DNA of 64,000 bases from Microbacterium sp. ACRRU. Lineage in GTDB: Bacteria > Actinomycetota > Actinomycetes > Actinomycetales > Microbacteriaceae. A program made the position numbers and the translations under genes. Every line of letters begins with the position of its first letter. The stretch's first letter is position 1. Below are positions 18,544-27,337 of the stretch, in pieces. Where the stretch lies: assembly GCF_022346945.1 (NCBI RefSeq), contig NZ_JAKRNI010000004.1, positions 97,047-161,046 on the forward strand, written 5' to 3'. Under the pieces are notes generated by a model. That model was not told the origin of the DNA, made no database searches, and saw only the letters and a program-made list of their open reading frames with translations.

Positions 18544-19137
18544 TCATGCCTCACGTGGCGGTGTCCATTCCCGGGCGAGGACGGCGTAGTCGACCTCGTC
18601 GCTCCACCGGCCCTTGAACCATTCGTTCTCGACCAGGTGTGCTTCTCGGCGCATCCCCAGGCGCTCGGCGAGGGCGAGGGAACGGACGTTGTCCGCGTCG
18701 ATGCGCGCAACGAGACGGCGCAGACCGTAGATCGAGAACGCGGTATCGATGAGGGCACGAACCGCCTCGGTGGCCAACCCCTGGCCCCCTGCGGAAGGGC
18801 TCAGGACCCACCCGATCTCGGCCGAACCTGCGTCGCCGTCGAGGTGGAACAGCACGAGGTCGCCGATGATCGCTCCATCGGCCACCCGCTCGATCACCAG
18901 GACGACCCCGGCGCGATCCCCCTCCAGCCGGGTCTGCCCGAAGAGGTGTCCGATGCGTCGCCGGATGTCGTCGGTCGTCTGAGGCTCGAACGGCAAGAAA
19001 CGGCAGACGTCCGCATCTCCGCGGTAGACCGCCATCGCGTCCAAGTCGCCTTCGAGAAACGGGCGCAGACGCACACGGTCGCGGACGACCTCGAGCGACG
19101 CCGGCGCGGACGGCAGGACGAACGGCGACGCACTCAC
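18544..19137 (-). CDS. GNAT-family N-acetyltransferase (RimJ/RimL-like)
   Basis: A 197-residue acetyl-CoA-dependent transferase of the RimJ/L type (Acetyltransf_3): RVRLRPFLEGDLDAM at the start, the acetyl-CoA binding segment around GGQGLATEAVRALID, and ARIDADNVRSLALAERLGMRREAHL near the end. The GTG start (19137) overlaps the stop of the quinone reductase gene by four bases (GTGA). Likely to modify a protein N-terminus or a small molecule; target unknown. Confidence 0.88.
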   Translation of the reverse strand: MSASPFVLPSAPASLEVVRDRVRLRPFLEGDLDAMAVYRGDADVCRFLPFEPQTTDDIRRRIGHLFGQTRLEGDRAGVVLVIERVADGAIIGDLVLFHLDGDAGSAEIGWVLSPSAGGQGLATEAVRALIDTAFSIYGLRRLVARIDADNVRSLALAERLGMRREAHLVENEWFKGRWSDEVDYAVLAREWTPPREA

Positions 19138-20081
19138 GACAGCAGCGCGACCTTGCCGCCGGGGTGACCCTGCATCACGAAGCGCACTGCCTCGGGCGCG
19201 TCGGCGAGCGGGTACGTGCGGGCCACCGGCACCTCGAGATCCCCGGATGCCGCGAGCTCGAGCACGCGGGCCCGGGCGATGTCGCGGAACCTCGCGCTCT
19301 CGGGTCGCGCGCCCGCGATCCACAGGATGCCGTGGGTCTCCGCGTGCTGCGGAGACACGATCGTCACGACACGGTCGCGTTCGGCCACCAGAGCGAGTGA
19401 AACCGCGAGGGCTTCGTCGGTGCCGGCGGCATCCCACGCGGCGGCGATCGGCGCTCCCCCGGCCGCCTCGAGGACCCGCTCAGCCAACCCGTCCCCGTAA
19501 GCCACGGGCAGGCCCCCGAATTTCCGCACTCGCGCGGCGGAATCGTCGGCGCCCGGGCCGACCGTCCCGATGACGCGGATGCCGAGCGCGCGCGCCTGCT
19601 GCAAGAGGCTCACACCCACCGCGCCGGATGCCGCGTGCAGCAGCACGGTCTCACCCGCTGCGGTCCGGGTCACCTGGATCATCTCCGCAGCGGTCGTTCC
19701 CGCCAGCAGAAGGTTCGCTGCCTCAGCATGCGACAGCGCGGCCGGCTTGGCGAACGCATCGCGCGCGGGAAGAGTCAGTTCGGTCGCGTACCCGCCCTGA
19801 ACGCGGAAAGCGACGACCTCATCCCCCACCGTCAGCGGCCCGGAGCCGCCGACCGCATCGGGGCCGACCGCGGTGACTTCGCCCGACAGCTCGTACCCGA
19901 TGGACACCGGGAAGGTCACCCCCGGCCGCGGAGCGGCGACGTGCTTGGCATCCGCCGGGTTCACCCCGGCCGCATGGACGCGGACGGTGACCTCGCCCGG
20001 GCCGGGCTCCGGTACCTCGACCTCGTCGAACGTCCAGTTCTCGGGAGATCCGGGCGTCTGAGCCCGCCACTGCTGCGCCAT
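19134..20081 (-). CDS. Quinone oxidoreductase-like zinc-independent alcohol dehydrogenase family protein
   Basis: A 315-residue MDR-superfamily NADPH-dependent reductase: an N-terminal GroES-like domain (AAGVNPADAKH, then GYELSGEVTAVG), a Rossmann nucleotide site (LLHAASGAVGVSLLQQA), and C-terminal PLADAPEAVRFVMQGHPGGKV. The Cys/His zinc ligands of classic alcohol dehydrogenases are absent, as in QOR proteins. It follows era by 30 bases and overlaps the GNAT gene by four bases. Probably reduces quinones or enones; the physiological substrate is unknown. Confidence 0.9.
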   Translation of the reverse strand: MAQQWRAQTPGSPENWTFDEVEVPEPGPGEVTVRVHAAGVNPADAKHVAAPRPGVTFPVSIGYELSGEVTAVGPDAVGGSGPLTVGDEVVAFRVQGGYATELTLPARDAFAKPAALSHAEAANLLLAGTTAAEMIQVTRTAAGETVLLHAASGAVGVSLLQQARALGIRVIGTVGPGADDSAARVRKFGGLPVAYGDGLAERVLEAAGGAPIAAAWDAAGTDEALAVSLALVAERDRVVTIVSPQHAETHGILWIAGARPESARFRDIARARVLELAASGDLEVPVARTYPLADAPEAVRFVMQGHPGGKVALLS

Positions 20082-20111
20082 CGTGGTCGTCCTTCCGGCC
20101 GGTCGACGCGG

Positions 20112-21005
20112 TCAGAAACCGAGGCGACCGAGCTGCTTGGGGTCGCGCTGCCACTCTTTGGCGACGCGCACGTGCAGGGACAGGTATACCCGCCCGCCCA
20201 CGAGCGGCTCGATCCCCTTGCGCGCCCGCGCCCCCACGTCCGCCAGGCGCGAGCCCTTGCGGCCGATGATGATCGCCTTCTGGCTGTCGCGCTCGACAAC
20301 GATGTTGGCGTACACGTCGGTGAGATCACTGTCCTCGCGTGCCGACACGTCGTCGACCGTCACCGCGATGGAGTGCGGCAACTCGTCGCGCACCCCGTCG
20401 AGGGCCGCCTCACGAATGATCTCGGCGATGCGATCCTCGAGGGACTCGTCGGTCACGACATCGTCGGGGTACAGCGCCGGCCCCTCGGGCATGAGCGAGA
20501 GCAGCTCATCGCTGAGGACATCGAGCTGGTCGCGGGTGACGGCCGAGAGCGGGATGACCGCTGCCCAGTCCTCGCGGAGGGCATCCACTTCGATCAGACG
20601 CTCGGTGATCTGCTCCCGCGTCGCGGCGTCCGTCTTGGTGACCAGGGCGACCTTCTTGGCCCGGGGGTAGCCGGACAGCGACTCGGCGATGCGTCGGTCG
20701 CCGGGACCGACCTTCTCCGTCGCCGGTGCACAGAAGGCGATCACGTCGACATCTCCCAGCACCTGCTCGACGAGGTCGTTGAGTCGCTGCCCCAGCAGCG
20801 TCCGCGGACGATGGATGCCGGGGGTGTCGACGACCACCAGCTGACCGCCGGGCCGGTTGACGATCCCGCGGATGGCGCGTCGGGTGGTCTGCGGCTTCTC
20901 GCTCGTGATCGCCACCTTCTCGCCCACGAGCGCGTTCGTGAGGGTGGACTTTCCCACATTGGGGCGTCCGACGAAGGTCACGAAGCCGGATCGGGTGTCG
21001 GTCAT
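20112..21005 (-). CDS. era: GTPase Era
   Basis: Ribosome-assembly GTPase that binds the 3' end of 16S rRNA and aids 30S maturation. 297 residues: P-loop GRPNVGKST, G3 in VVDTPGIHRPR, G4 TKTD, and a C-terminal KH domain (VGARARKGIEPLVGGRVYLSLHV). The start overlaps the stop of the CBS-domain gene by four bases. It belongs to the phoH-ybeY-CBS-era cluster that is very common in actinobacteria. Confidence 0.97.
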   Translation of the reverse strand: MTDTRSGFVTFVGRPNVGKSTLTNALVGEKVAITSEKPQTTRRAIRGIVNRPGGQLVVVDTPGIHRPRTLLGQRLNDLVEQVLGDVDVIAFCAPATEKVGPGDRRIAESLSGYPRAKKVALVTKTDAATREQITERLIEVDALREDWAAVIPLSAVTRDQLDVLSDELLSLMPEGPALYPDDVVTDESLEDRIAEIIREAALDGVRDELPHSIAVTVDDVSAREDSDLTDVYANIVVERDSQKAIIIGRKGSRLADVGARARKGIEPLVGGRVYLSLHVRVAKEWQRDPKQLGRLGF

Positions 21006-22315
21006 CTGTCGTTCCTCTCGCGAGCGGCGCCCGCGGGCGCCGTCTCGTCGTTGTCGTCGTCGACCTCGGCGCGTTCGACGATCACCGTCGCGATGCCGCG
21101 ATTGCGACCGCGCGAGGCGCCGCCGGTCATGACGAGGCCGGAGTGCTCTGCGGTGGCGCCGGGCTGCGGGATGCGCCCGAGGGCCTTGCCGAGCAGACCG
21201 CCGATCGAGTCGACGTCCTCGTCGTCGAGCTCGAGGCCGAACAGGTCACCGACCTCGTCGAGACCGAGACGAGCGCTGATGCGGTAGCGGCCGTCCTCCA
21301 ACGGCACGATCTCGGTCGACGGTGCGTCGTATTCGTCGGAGATGTCCCCAACCAGCTCCTCGATCAGATCCTCGAGGGTGACCAGGCCCGCCACGCCGCC
21401 GTACTCATCCACCGCGAGGCAGACGTGCACGGCATCCTTCTTCATCTGCTGGAGCAGCGTCTCGGCCTTCATGGACTCGGGCACGAACACCGGGGGGCGC
21501 GCGATGCGGCGGATGGGCGCGTCGCGCCACCCGTCCTCCTCGCGGAAGGCGAACTGCACCAGATCTTTGAGATACAGCATGCCGACGACGTCATCGGCCT
21601 CGTCATCGGCGAGCGGGACGCGCGAGACGCCCTTGTCGAGGAACAGCCCCAGCGCCTCGCGGGTGGTGGCGGTGGCATCCACCGTCACCATGTCGGTACG
21701 CGGCACCATGACCTCGCGCACGTAGCGGTCCGTGAAGTCGAACACGGAGTGGATGAGCTCGCGGTCGTCCTCCTCGATGAGCTCGTTCTCGGCGGCCTCA
21801 TCGATGATGCTGAGGAGCTGCTCCTCCGACGCGAACGATGTCGAGTGCGAGACGCCGGGTGTGATGCGGTCACCGACAGCGACCAGCCCATGAGCCAATG
21901 GTCCGAGCAGGACACGCATGCCCCGGATGATCGGGGCTCCGCCGCGCAGCAGACCGGTCGCGTGCTGACGTCCGACGGCGCGCGGGCTGGCGCCGACCGC
22001 GACGAACGAGATCCCCGTCATGATCACTGCGGCGGCGATGACCGCGAGCCAGATGTTATCGAAGAGGAGCATGAAGGCGGCGGCGACGAGGACCGCCGCG
22101 GTCGTCTCGGCGAGGACCCGGATGAAGACGACGGCCGTGACGTGCGCGCTCGGGTCGTCGGCGATGCGTTGCAACGACCGGGCGTTTCGACCCGCGGCGC
22201 CGAGCTCGACGAGATCCGCGCGCGAGGTCACCCCCAACGCGGCCTCGGAGGCGGCCATGAAGCCGCCGAAACCGACGAGGACGAGCGCCGCGACGAGAAG
22301 GAGGGCTTCGGTCAT
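21002..22315 (-). CDS. CNNM/CorC-type membrane protein with CBS pair
   Basis: A 437-residue protein with a DUF21 (CNNM) membrane domain (about 1-190, several hydrophobic helices), a CBS pair (about 205-330; VMVPRTDMVTVDATAT, GVSRVPLADDEADDVVGMLY) and a C-terminal CorC/HlyC domain. Family members are implicated in Mg/Co ion export or homeostasis, and the old name haemolysin is misleading. It is coupled by four-base overlaps both to ybeY upstream and era downstream. Confidence 0.92.
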   Translation of the reverse strand: MTEALLLVAALVLVGFGGFMAASEAALGVTSRADLVELGAAGRNARSLQRIADDPSAHVTAVVFIRVLAETTAAVLVAAAFMLLFDNIWLAVIAAAVIMTGISFVAVGASPRAVGRQHATGLLRGGAPIIRGMRVLLGPLAHGLVAVGDRITPGVSHSTSFASEEQLLSIIDEAAENELIEEDDRELIHSVFDFTDRYVREVMVPRTDMVTVDATATTREALGLFLDKGVSRVPLADDEADDVVGMLYLKDLVQFAFREEDGWRDAPIRRIARPPVFVPESMKAETLLQQMKKDAVHVCLAVDEYGGVAGLVTLEDLIEELVGDISDEYDAPSTEIVPLEDGRYRISARLGLDEVGDLFGLELDDEDVDSIGGLLGKALGRIPQPGATAEHSGLVMTGGASRGRNRGIATVIVERAEVDDDNDETAPAGAARERNDR

Positions 22316-22779
22316 GCGCGGCGGCGGCGCTCGACGGCCTGGAAGCCGGCGATGAGCTCGCGCTGGAGTCCGAACATCTCTCGCTCCTCATCGGGCTCGG
22401 CGTGGTCGAAGCCGAGGAGGTGGAGAAGGCCGTGCGTGGTGAGGAGGATCAGCTCGTCCTGGGTGGAGTGCTTCGCAGCGACGGCCTGCGTCTCGGCCAC
22501 GGCGGGGCACAGCACGATGTCGCCGAGGAGCCCGGCGGGCGTCGGGGAATCCTCGGTGCCCGGACGCAGCTCGTCCATGGGGAAGCTGAGCACGTCGGTC
22601 GGTCCGGGCTCGTCCATCCACTGCACGTGGAGCGACTCCATTGCGCCCTCGTCGACCAGCACGATTGCGACGTCGGCATCCGGGCTCACGTGCAGTTCGG
22701 CGAGGTTGTGCTCCATGAGGCGCAGGAGCACCTGCTCGTCGACCTCGTGGCCGGATTCGTTGTTGATCTCGATCGTCAT
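22312..22779 (-). CDS. ybeY: Endoribonuclease YbeY, rRNA maturation factor
   Basis: Metal-dependent RNase that takes part in 16S rRNA 3'-end maturation and ribosome quality control. 155 residues with the diagnostic zinc motif HGLLHLLGFDH and MDELRPGTEDSPT ahead of GDIVLCPAVAE. It overlaps phoH upstream and the CBS-domain gene downstream by four bases each. Confidence 0.96.
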   Translation of the reverse strand: MTIEINNESGHEVDEQVLLRLMEHNLAELHVSPDADVAIVLVDEGAMESLHVQWMDEPGPTDVLSFPMDELRPGTEDSPTPAGLLGDIVLCPAVAETQAVAAKHSTQDELILLTTHGLLHLLGFDHAEPDEEREMFGLQRELIAGFQAVERRRRA

Positions 22780-23861
22780 GAACGGTTTCGTCTCGGGAGG
22801 TGATCGCGCGGACCCGCGGGACGGGCCGCGCCGCGGCGTTCGGCACGATTGGCGAACTCGGTGGCCTCGTCGCGTTCGCGGCGGGACATGAGCCGTCTCT
22901 CGTCATACTCGCTGTACGCATCGACGATACGACCCACGAGGGTGTGCCGCACGACGTCGTCGCTGGTGAGGTAGGCGAAGTGGATGTCGTCGATCTCGCC
23001 GAGCACGCGCGTTACCAGTCGCAGACCCGAGGCGCCCTGCGGCAGGTCGATCTGTGTGATGTCGCCCGTGACCACCATGCGGGTTCCGAAGCCGAGACGC
23101 GTCAGGAACATCTTCATCTGCTCGGGTGTGGTGTTCTGCGCCTCGTCGAGCACGACGAACGAGTCGTTGAGGGTCCGACCGCGCATGTAGGCCAGCGGTG
23201 CGACCTCGATGGTGCCCGTCGCCATGAGCTTGGGGACGATGTCGGGGTCCATCATCTCGTTGAGAGCGTCGTACAGCGGGCGCAGGTAGGGGTCGATCTT
23301 GTCCGTGAGGGTGCCCGGCAGGAATCCGAGGCGCTCCCCCGCTTCGACCGCGGGACGCGTGAGGATGATGCGGCTGACCTCTTTGCGCTGCAGCGCCTGC
23401 ACGGCCTTGGCCATCGCGAGATAGGTCTTTCCGGTACCGGCGGGGCCGATGCCGAAGACGATCGTGTTCTCCTCGATGGCGTCGACGTACGCCTTCTGCC
23501 CGAGCGTCTTCGGACGGATGACTTTCCCGCGCGACGACAGGATGGCTTCACCGAGCACCTCGGAGGGGCGCGGTCCCCCATCGGAGCGGAGGATCCGACT
23601 GGAGCTGGACACGTCCGCCGGGTCCAGACCCTGACCGTTGCGCGTCATGGTGAGCAGTTCGTCGACCAGACCTTTCGCCGCGGCGACCGCCGCGGCCGCA
23701 CCGGAGAGCGTGATCTCATTGCCGCGCACGTGAACGTCGACGTCGGGGTGCTCCTTCTCGACGACGCGCAGGAGGCGGTCTTGGGGCCCCAGGAGCTGGA
23801 CCATGGCGACGCCGTCGGCGTACAGACGCTCGACGACGGGTTCTTCGGGGGAATCAGCCAC
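22776..23861 (-). CDS. phoH: PhoH-like ATPase
   Basis: Cytosolic P-loop NTPase (361 residues) of the PhoH/YbeZ group, an RNA-associated ATPase that partners YbeY. An N-terminal KH-like part is followed by Walker A GPAGTGKT near residue 145, RPAVEAGERLGFLPG, and Walker B FVVLDEAQNT. It overlaps the end of the HIT gene (8 bases) and the start of ybeY (4 bases). Confidence 0.94.
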   Translation of the reverse strand: MADSPEEPVVERLYADGVAMVQLLGPQDRLLRVVEKEHPDVDVHVRGNEITLSGAAAAVAAAKGLVDELLTMTRNGQGLDPADVSSSSRILRSDGGPRPSEVLGEAILSSRGKVIRPKTLGQKAYVDAIEENTIVFGIGPAGTGKTYLAMAKAVQALQRKEVSRIILTRPAVEAGERLGFLPGTLTDKIDPYLRPLYDALNEMMDPDIVPKLMATGTIEVAPLAYMRGRTLNDSFVVLDEAQNTTPEQMKMFLTRLGFGTRMVVTGDITQIDLPQGASGLRLVTRVLGEIDDIHFAYLTSDDVVRHTLVGRIVDAYSEYDERRLMSRRERDEATEFANRAERRGAARPAGPRDHLPRRNRS

Positions 23862-24201
23862 CCGTGCTCTTTTCGTTCAGGCCGCCCGCGAGGACGTGGG
23901 CGTGTACATGGAAAACGGTCTGGCCGGCGCCGGCGCCGGTGTTGAAGACGAGACGGAAGTCACCGTCGGCGTGCTCGGCCGCGACGGAATTGGCCAACCC
24001 CACGATCTCCGTGAGCAGAGCCGGGTCGCCCGCCGCGAGCTCGACGACGTTGCGGTACTCCTGGGTCTTGGGGATCACCAGCAGATGCACCGGCGCCTGC
24101 GGCGCGATGTCGCGGATGGCGAACGCGTTCTCGGTCTCGGCGACGATCTCGGCGGGAATCTCGCCCTGGAGGATGCGCGTGAAGATCGTCGGCTCGCTCA
24201 T
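23854..24201 (-). CDS. HIT-family nucleotide-binding hydrolase
   Basis: A 115-residue histidine-triad protein (HinT type) that hydrolyses nucleoside phosphoramidates or adenylates. It starts TIFTRILQGEIPAEIV and ends with the triad HVHAHVLAGG. TAGACT (24209-24214) lies seven bases before the ATG, which suggests its own leaderless promoter inside the larger gene run. phoH follows with an eight-base overlap. Confidence 0.94.
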   Translation of the reverse strand: MSEPTIFTRILQGEIPAEIVAETENAFAIRDIAPQAPVHLLVIPKTQEYRNVVELAAGDPALLTEIVGLANSVAAEHADGDFRLVFNTGAGAGQTVFHVHAHVLAGGLNEKSTGG

Positions 24202-24305
24202 GGCATCCAGTCTATCGACGGGGTCCGACGACGGGTCGGGCGCGCCGCGGGCGGTGCTGGCGTGCCGTGGTGGCGGAGGATCGGCTCTCGGCTCCGGCGT
24301 TCGGG

Positions 24306-25040
24306 CTACCAGCGCCCGGTGGCGGCCGAGATCACCGCGATCGCGGCCGCGCCGGCGGTGGACGTGCGCAGGACGGTCTCGCCCAGGCGCACGACACGCG
24401 CGCCCGCGTGCCGCAGCGCGTCGAGCTCCTCGGGGGCGATACCGCCCTCGGGGCCGACGACGAGCACGACATCGCGCTCATCGGAGGGGACGGATGCCAG
24501 CTCCGTCAGCCTCTCGGCGGCCGACGGCTCGAGTACGAGCACGCGGGAGTCACCCGCGCGCGCGACCACCTCGGCCAGGCGCGCGACGCCCTCGACCTCG
24601 GGGATCCAGGGGCGGTGCGCTTGCTTCGCCGCCTCGCGCACGATCGTCCGCCAACGGGCCAAGCCTTTCTCGGCCTTGGCATCCCACCGCGACACGCTGC
24701 GCGCGGCCTGCCAGGGCACGATCACGTCGACGCCCAGCTCGGTCGCCGCCTGCACGGCGAGCTCGTCGCGATCGCCCTTCGCCAGTGCCTGCACGAGCAC
24801 GATGCGCGGGGCCGGCGCCGGAACCTCGGCGCGGCCCGTCACGAGCACCGAGACCTCTTTCGGCGCCACCGCGCTCGTGCGTCCCTCGAGCCACACGCCA
24901 CGCCCGTCACCGAGCGTCACCGCCTCGTCGACGCGAACGCGCCGTACCGCCGCGGCGTGATGCGCCTCGGGGCCGGTGAGCACCACGACATCGCCCGCGA
25001 CAGCCGCGGTCGCGTTCTCCGTGACGAAGTGCAGAGCCAC
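24306..25040 (-). CDS. rsmE: 16S rRNA (uracil1498-N3)-methyltransferase RsmE
   Basis: SPOUT-fold SAM-dependent methyltransferase (244 residues) acting on 16S rRNA U1498. An N-terminal PUA-like part (LTGPEAHHAAAVRRVRVDEAV) precedes the knotted SAM site with VVLVVGPEGGIAPEELDAL and VRLGETVLRTSTAGAAA. It starts two bases after dnaJ. This position after dnaJ is conserved in many bacteria. The 104 bases between it and the HIT gene hold that gene's promoter and no other feature I can see. Confidence 0.96.
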   Translation of the reverse strand: MALHFVTENATAAVAGDVVVLTGPEAHHAAAVRRVRVDEAVTLGDGRGVWLEGRTSAVAPKEVSVLVTGRAEVPAPAPRIVLVQALAKGDRDELAVQAATELGVDVIVPWQAARSVSRWDAKAEKGLARWRTIVREAAKQAHRPWIPEVEGVARLAEVVARAGDSRVLVLEPSAAERLTELASVPSDERDVVLVVGPEGGIAPEELDALRHAGARVVRLGETVLRTSTAGAAAIAVISAATGRW

Positions 25041-25042
25041 GG

Positions 25043-26164
25043 TCAGTGCCGGAAACGGTCGCGGAACTTGGAGAACAGGCCCTGCTGGTGCTCGGAGAGG
25101 CGCGGCTTCGGGGCCTTCGTGCGCTTGGCGAACTCCTCGATCAGCGCGCGCTCCTTGTGGTCGAGACGGGTTGGCGTGACCACGTGGACACCGACCTTGA
25201 GGTCGCCGCGCTGGCTGCCGCGCAACGGCGTGATCCCGCGTCCCTTGATGGTGAGCACGTCACCGGACTGCACCCCCGGTCGCACCTCCAGGTCGACGCT
25301 GCCGTCGAGCGACTCGATGGTGGTGGTCGTGCCGAGGATGGCATCCGGCATCGATACCTCGAGGGTGGCGAGCAGGTCGTCGCCCTCGCGGCTGAACGAA
25401 TCGTGCGACTCCACCGTGATCTCGAGGTACAGGTCGCCGTTGGGTCCGCCGGCGGGACCGACCTCGCCGGAGCCGGGGAGCTGCAGTCGCAGACCGGTCT
25501 CGACACCGGCGGGGATGTCGACCGACACCGTCCGGCGTGCGCGCACACGTCCCTGACCCTGGCACGTCCCGCAGGGGTAGGGGATGGTCGTGCCGTGCCC
25601 CTGGCAGACGCTGCAGGGCTGACTGGTCACGACGTTGCCGAGGAGGCTGCGAACGGTGCGCTGGACGTGACCCGAGCCGTGGCAGATGTCGCACGTGACC
25701 TCGGTCGTCCCGGGCTGCGTGCACGCGCCCTGGCACGTCTCGCACAGCACCGCCGTGTCGACCTCGAGGTCGCGGTGGACGCCGAAGACGACGTCGCCGA
25801 GGCTCAGGGTCACCCGCACGAGGGCGTCCTGGCCGCGCTCGCGCCGCGAGCGGGGACGCGGGCCGCGTGCGCCGCCGCCCTGCGCACCGCCGAAGAACGT
25901 CTCGAAGATGTCGCTGAACCCGCCGAACCCGGCGGCGCCCCCGCCGCCGAACGGGTTCTGGTCACCGCCCATGTCGTAGCGATGGCGCTGCTCGGGGTCG
26001 CTGAGCACGTCGTACGCGTGGGTGACGAGCTTGAATCGCTCGGATGCATCCTCGCCCGGGTTCACATCGGGGTGCAGCTCACGGGCGAGCCGACGGTACG
26101 CCTTCTTGATGTCGTCGGCGCTGGCGTCGCGTGCGACGCCGAGGACCTCGTAGTGGTCAGCCAC
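25043..26164 (-). CDS. dnaJ: Molecular chaperone DnaJ
   Basis: Hsp70 co-chaperone (373 residues): J domain with [13 protein letters not shown] (HPD catalytic loop), Gly/Phe-rich stretch ([11 protein letters not shown]), zinc domain with four CxxC units (CETC, CDIC, CSVC, CGTC) and a C-terminal substrate domain. The first zinc repeat reads CETCQGAC, lacking the usual second Gly. Being next to hrcA rather than dnaK, it is the DnaJ2 type of actinobacteria. Transcribed 51 bases after hrcA and thus probably under HrcA/CIRCE control. Confidence 0.96.
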   Translation of the reverse strand: MADHYEVLGVARDASADDIKKAYRRLARELHPDVNPGEDASERFKLVTHAYDVLSDPEQRHRYDMGGDQNPFGGGGAAGFGGFSDIFETFFGGAQGGGARGPRPRSRRERGQDALVRVTLSLGDVVFGVHRDLEVDTAVLCETCQGACTQPGTTEVTCDICHGSGHVQRTVRSLLGNVVTSQPCSVCQGHGTTIPYPCGTCQGQGRVRARRTVSVDIPAGVETGLRLQLPGSGEVGPAGGPNGDLYLEITVESHDSFSREGDDLLATLEVSMPDAILGTTTTIESLDGSVDLEVRPGVQSGDVLTIKGRGITPLRGSQRGDLKVGVHVVTPTRLDHKERALIEEFAKRTKAPKPRLSEHQQGLFSKFRDRFRH

Positions 26165-26215
26165 AATCGCCTTCCTGCCCGCTCGCGCGGGGTCGATCTC
26201 TGCGTGGGGTGTTCG

Positions 26216-27256
26216 TCAACGAGCGCTGTCGTCGTCTTCGAGCATCCGGGTCAGGTAATGCGCGACGGCGCGGACCGCCGCGAGGTTGGAGGAATAGTCC
26301 ATGCGGGTCGGGCCGAGCAGACCCACGCGGGCTCCGCCGGCCGTGCCGTCGTACCGGCTCGCGAGGACGGATGCCTCGACAAGACCGAACGGCTCGTTCT
26401 CGCGGCCGATGCTGGCCGAAAGGCCCTGCTCGTCGGCGACCATCTCGCTCATGAGGCGCAGGAGCGTCACCTGCTCCTCGATGGCCTCCAGCAGCGGGTA
26501 GATGCTGCCGCGGAAATCGGATTCGCGCTTGGCGAGCGTGGCAGCGCCGGCCATGACCAGACGGTCCTGGCGGAACTCCTCGAGTTCTTCACCGACGACG
26601 CGGAGCACCGCGTCGGCGATCGCATCGAGCACCATGCCCGGCCGCGGGGGTTCGCTCGTCGCGGAGGCGACGGTCTGCGCGCAGTCGGCGACGCTGCGCC
26701 CCACCAGGAGGGCTCCGACACGGGCCCGGAGCTGGACGATGTCGCTCTCGGTCGGTTCGGCCGGGACGAGCGCGATGCGCTGGGAGACCCGGCCGGTGTC
26801 GGTGACGAGGATGACGAGCACGCGCGGGCCGCCGAGGGCGACGAGTTCGACGTGCGAGAGGTTCGCGCGGGAGAAGGAGGGGTACTGGACGATCGCGACC
26901 TGGCCGGTCAGCTGCGTGAGCGCGCGGACGGTACGGGCGAGGAGGTCGTCGAGGTCGCCGGCTTCGTCGAGGAACGACGTGATCGCGCTGCGCTGCGCGG
27001 TCGACAGAGGACGGAGCTCGGCGAGGTGGTCGACGAAAACGCGGTACCCCTTGTCAGTGGGAACGCGTCCGGACGACGTGTGCGGCGCGACGATGAGGTC
27101 TTCGTCCTCGAGCTGGGCCATGTCGTTGCGGATGGTCGCCGCCGAGACACCGAAGGCGTGCCGCTCGACGATCGCCTTGCTGCCGACGGGCTCACGCGTG
27201 TCGACGTAGTCCTGCACGATCGCGCGGAGCACCTGCAAGCCGCGTTCGGACACCAT
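26216..27256 (-). CDS. hrcA: Heat-inducible transcription repressor HrcA
   Basis: Represses class I heat-shock genes by binding CIRCE. 346 residues: an N-terminal winged helix (RGLQVLRAIVQDYVDTREPVGS and FGVSAATIRNDMAQLED), then the GAF-like HrcA domain ending with GLLGPTRMDYSSNLAAVRAVA. AAGGAGGG lies upstream of the ATG. A CIRCE element 17 bases upstream of the start predicts autorepression. Confidence 0.97.
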   Translation of the reverse strand: MVSERGLQVLRAIVQDYVDTREPVGSKAIVERHAFGVSAATIRNDMAQLEDEDLIVAPHTSSGRVPTDKGYRVFVDHLAELRPLSTAQRSAITSFLDEAGDLDDLLARTVRALTQLTGQVAIVQYPSFSRANLSHVELVALGGPRVLVILVTDTGRVSQRIALVPAEPTESDIVQLRARVGALLVGRSVADCAQTVASATSEPPRPGMVLDAIADAVLRVVGEELEEFRQDRLVMAGAATLAKRESDFRGSIYPLLEAIEEQVTLLRLMSEMVADEQGLSASIGRENEPFGLVEASVLASRYDGTAGGARVGLLGPTRMDYSSNLAAVRAVAHYLTRMLEDDDSAR

Positions 27257-27272
27257 GGCCGGCTCCCTCCTT

Positions 27273-27299
27273 CTGGCACTCCAATCACCTGAGTGCCAA
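27273..27299 (-). promoter_or_regulatory. CIRCE operator of hrcA-dnaJ
   Basis: On the minus strand TTGGCACTC, nine bases, then GAGTGCCAG, matching the CIRCE consensus TTAGCACTC-N9-GAGTGCTAA in the core GCACTC/GAGTGC. It lies between hemW and hrcA. Confidence 0.95.
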
Positions 27300-27337
27300 T
27301 TCTAGGGCACGCGCCCGAAACGGAGCCGGAACGGCGC

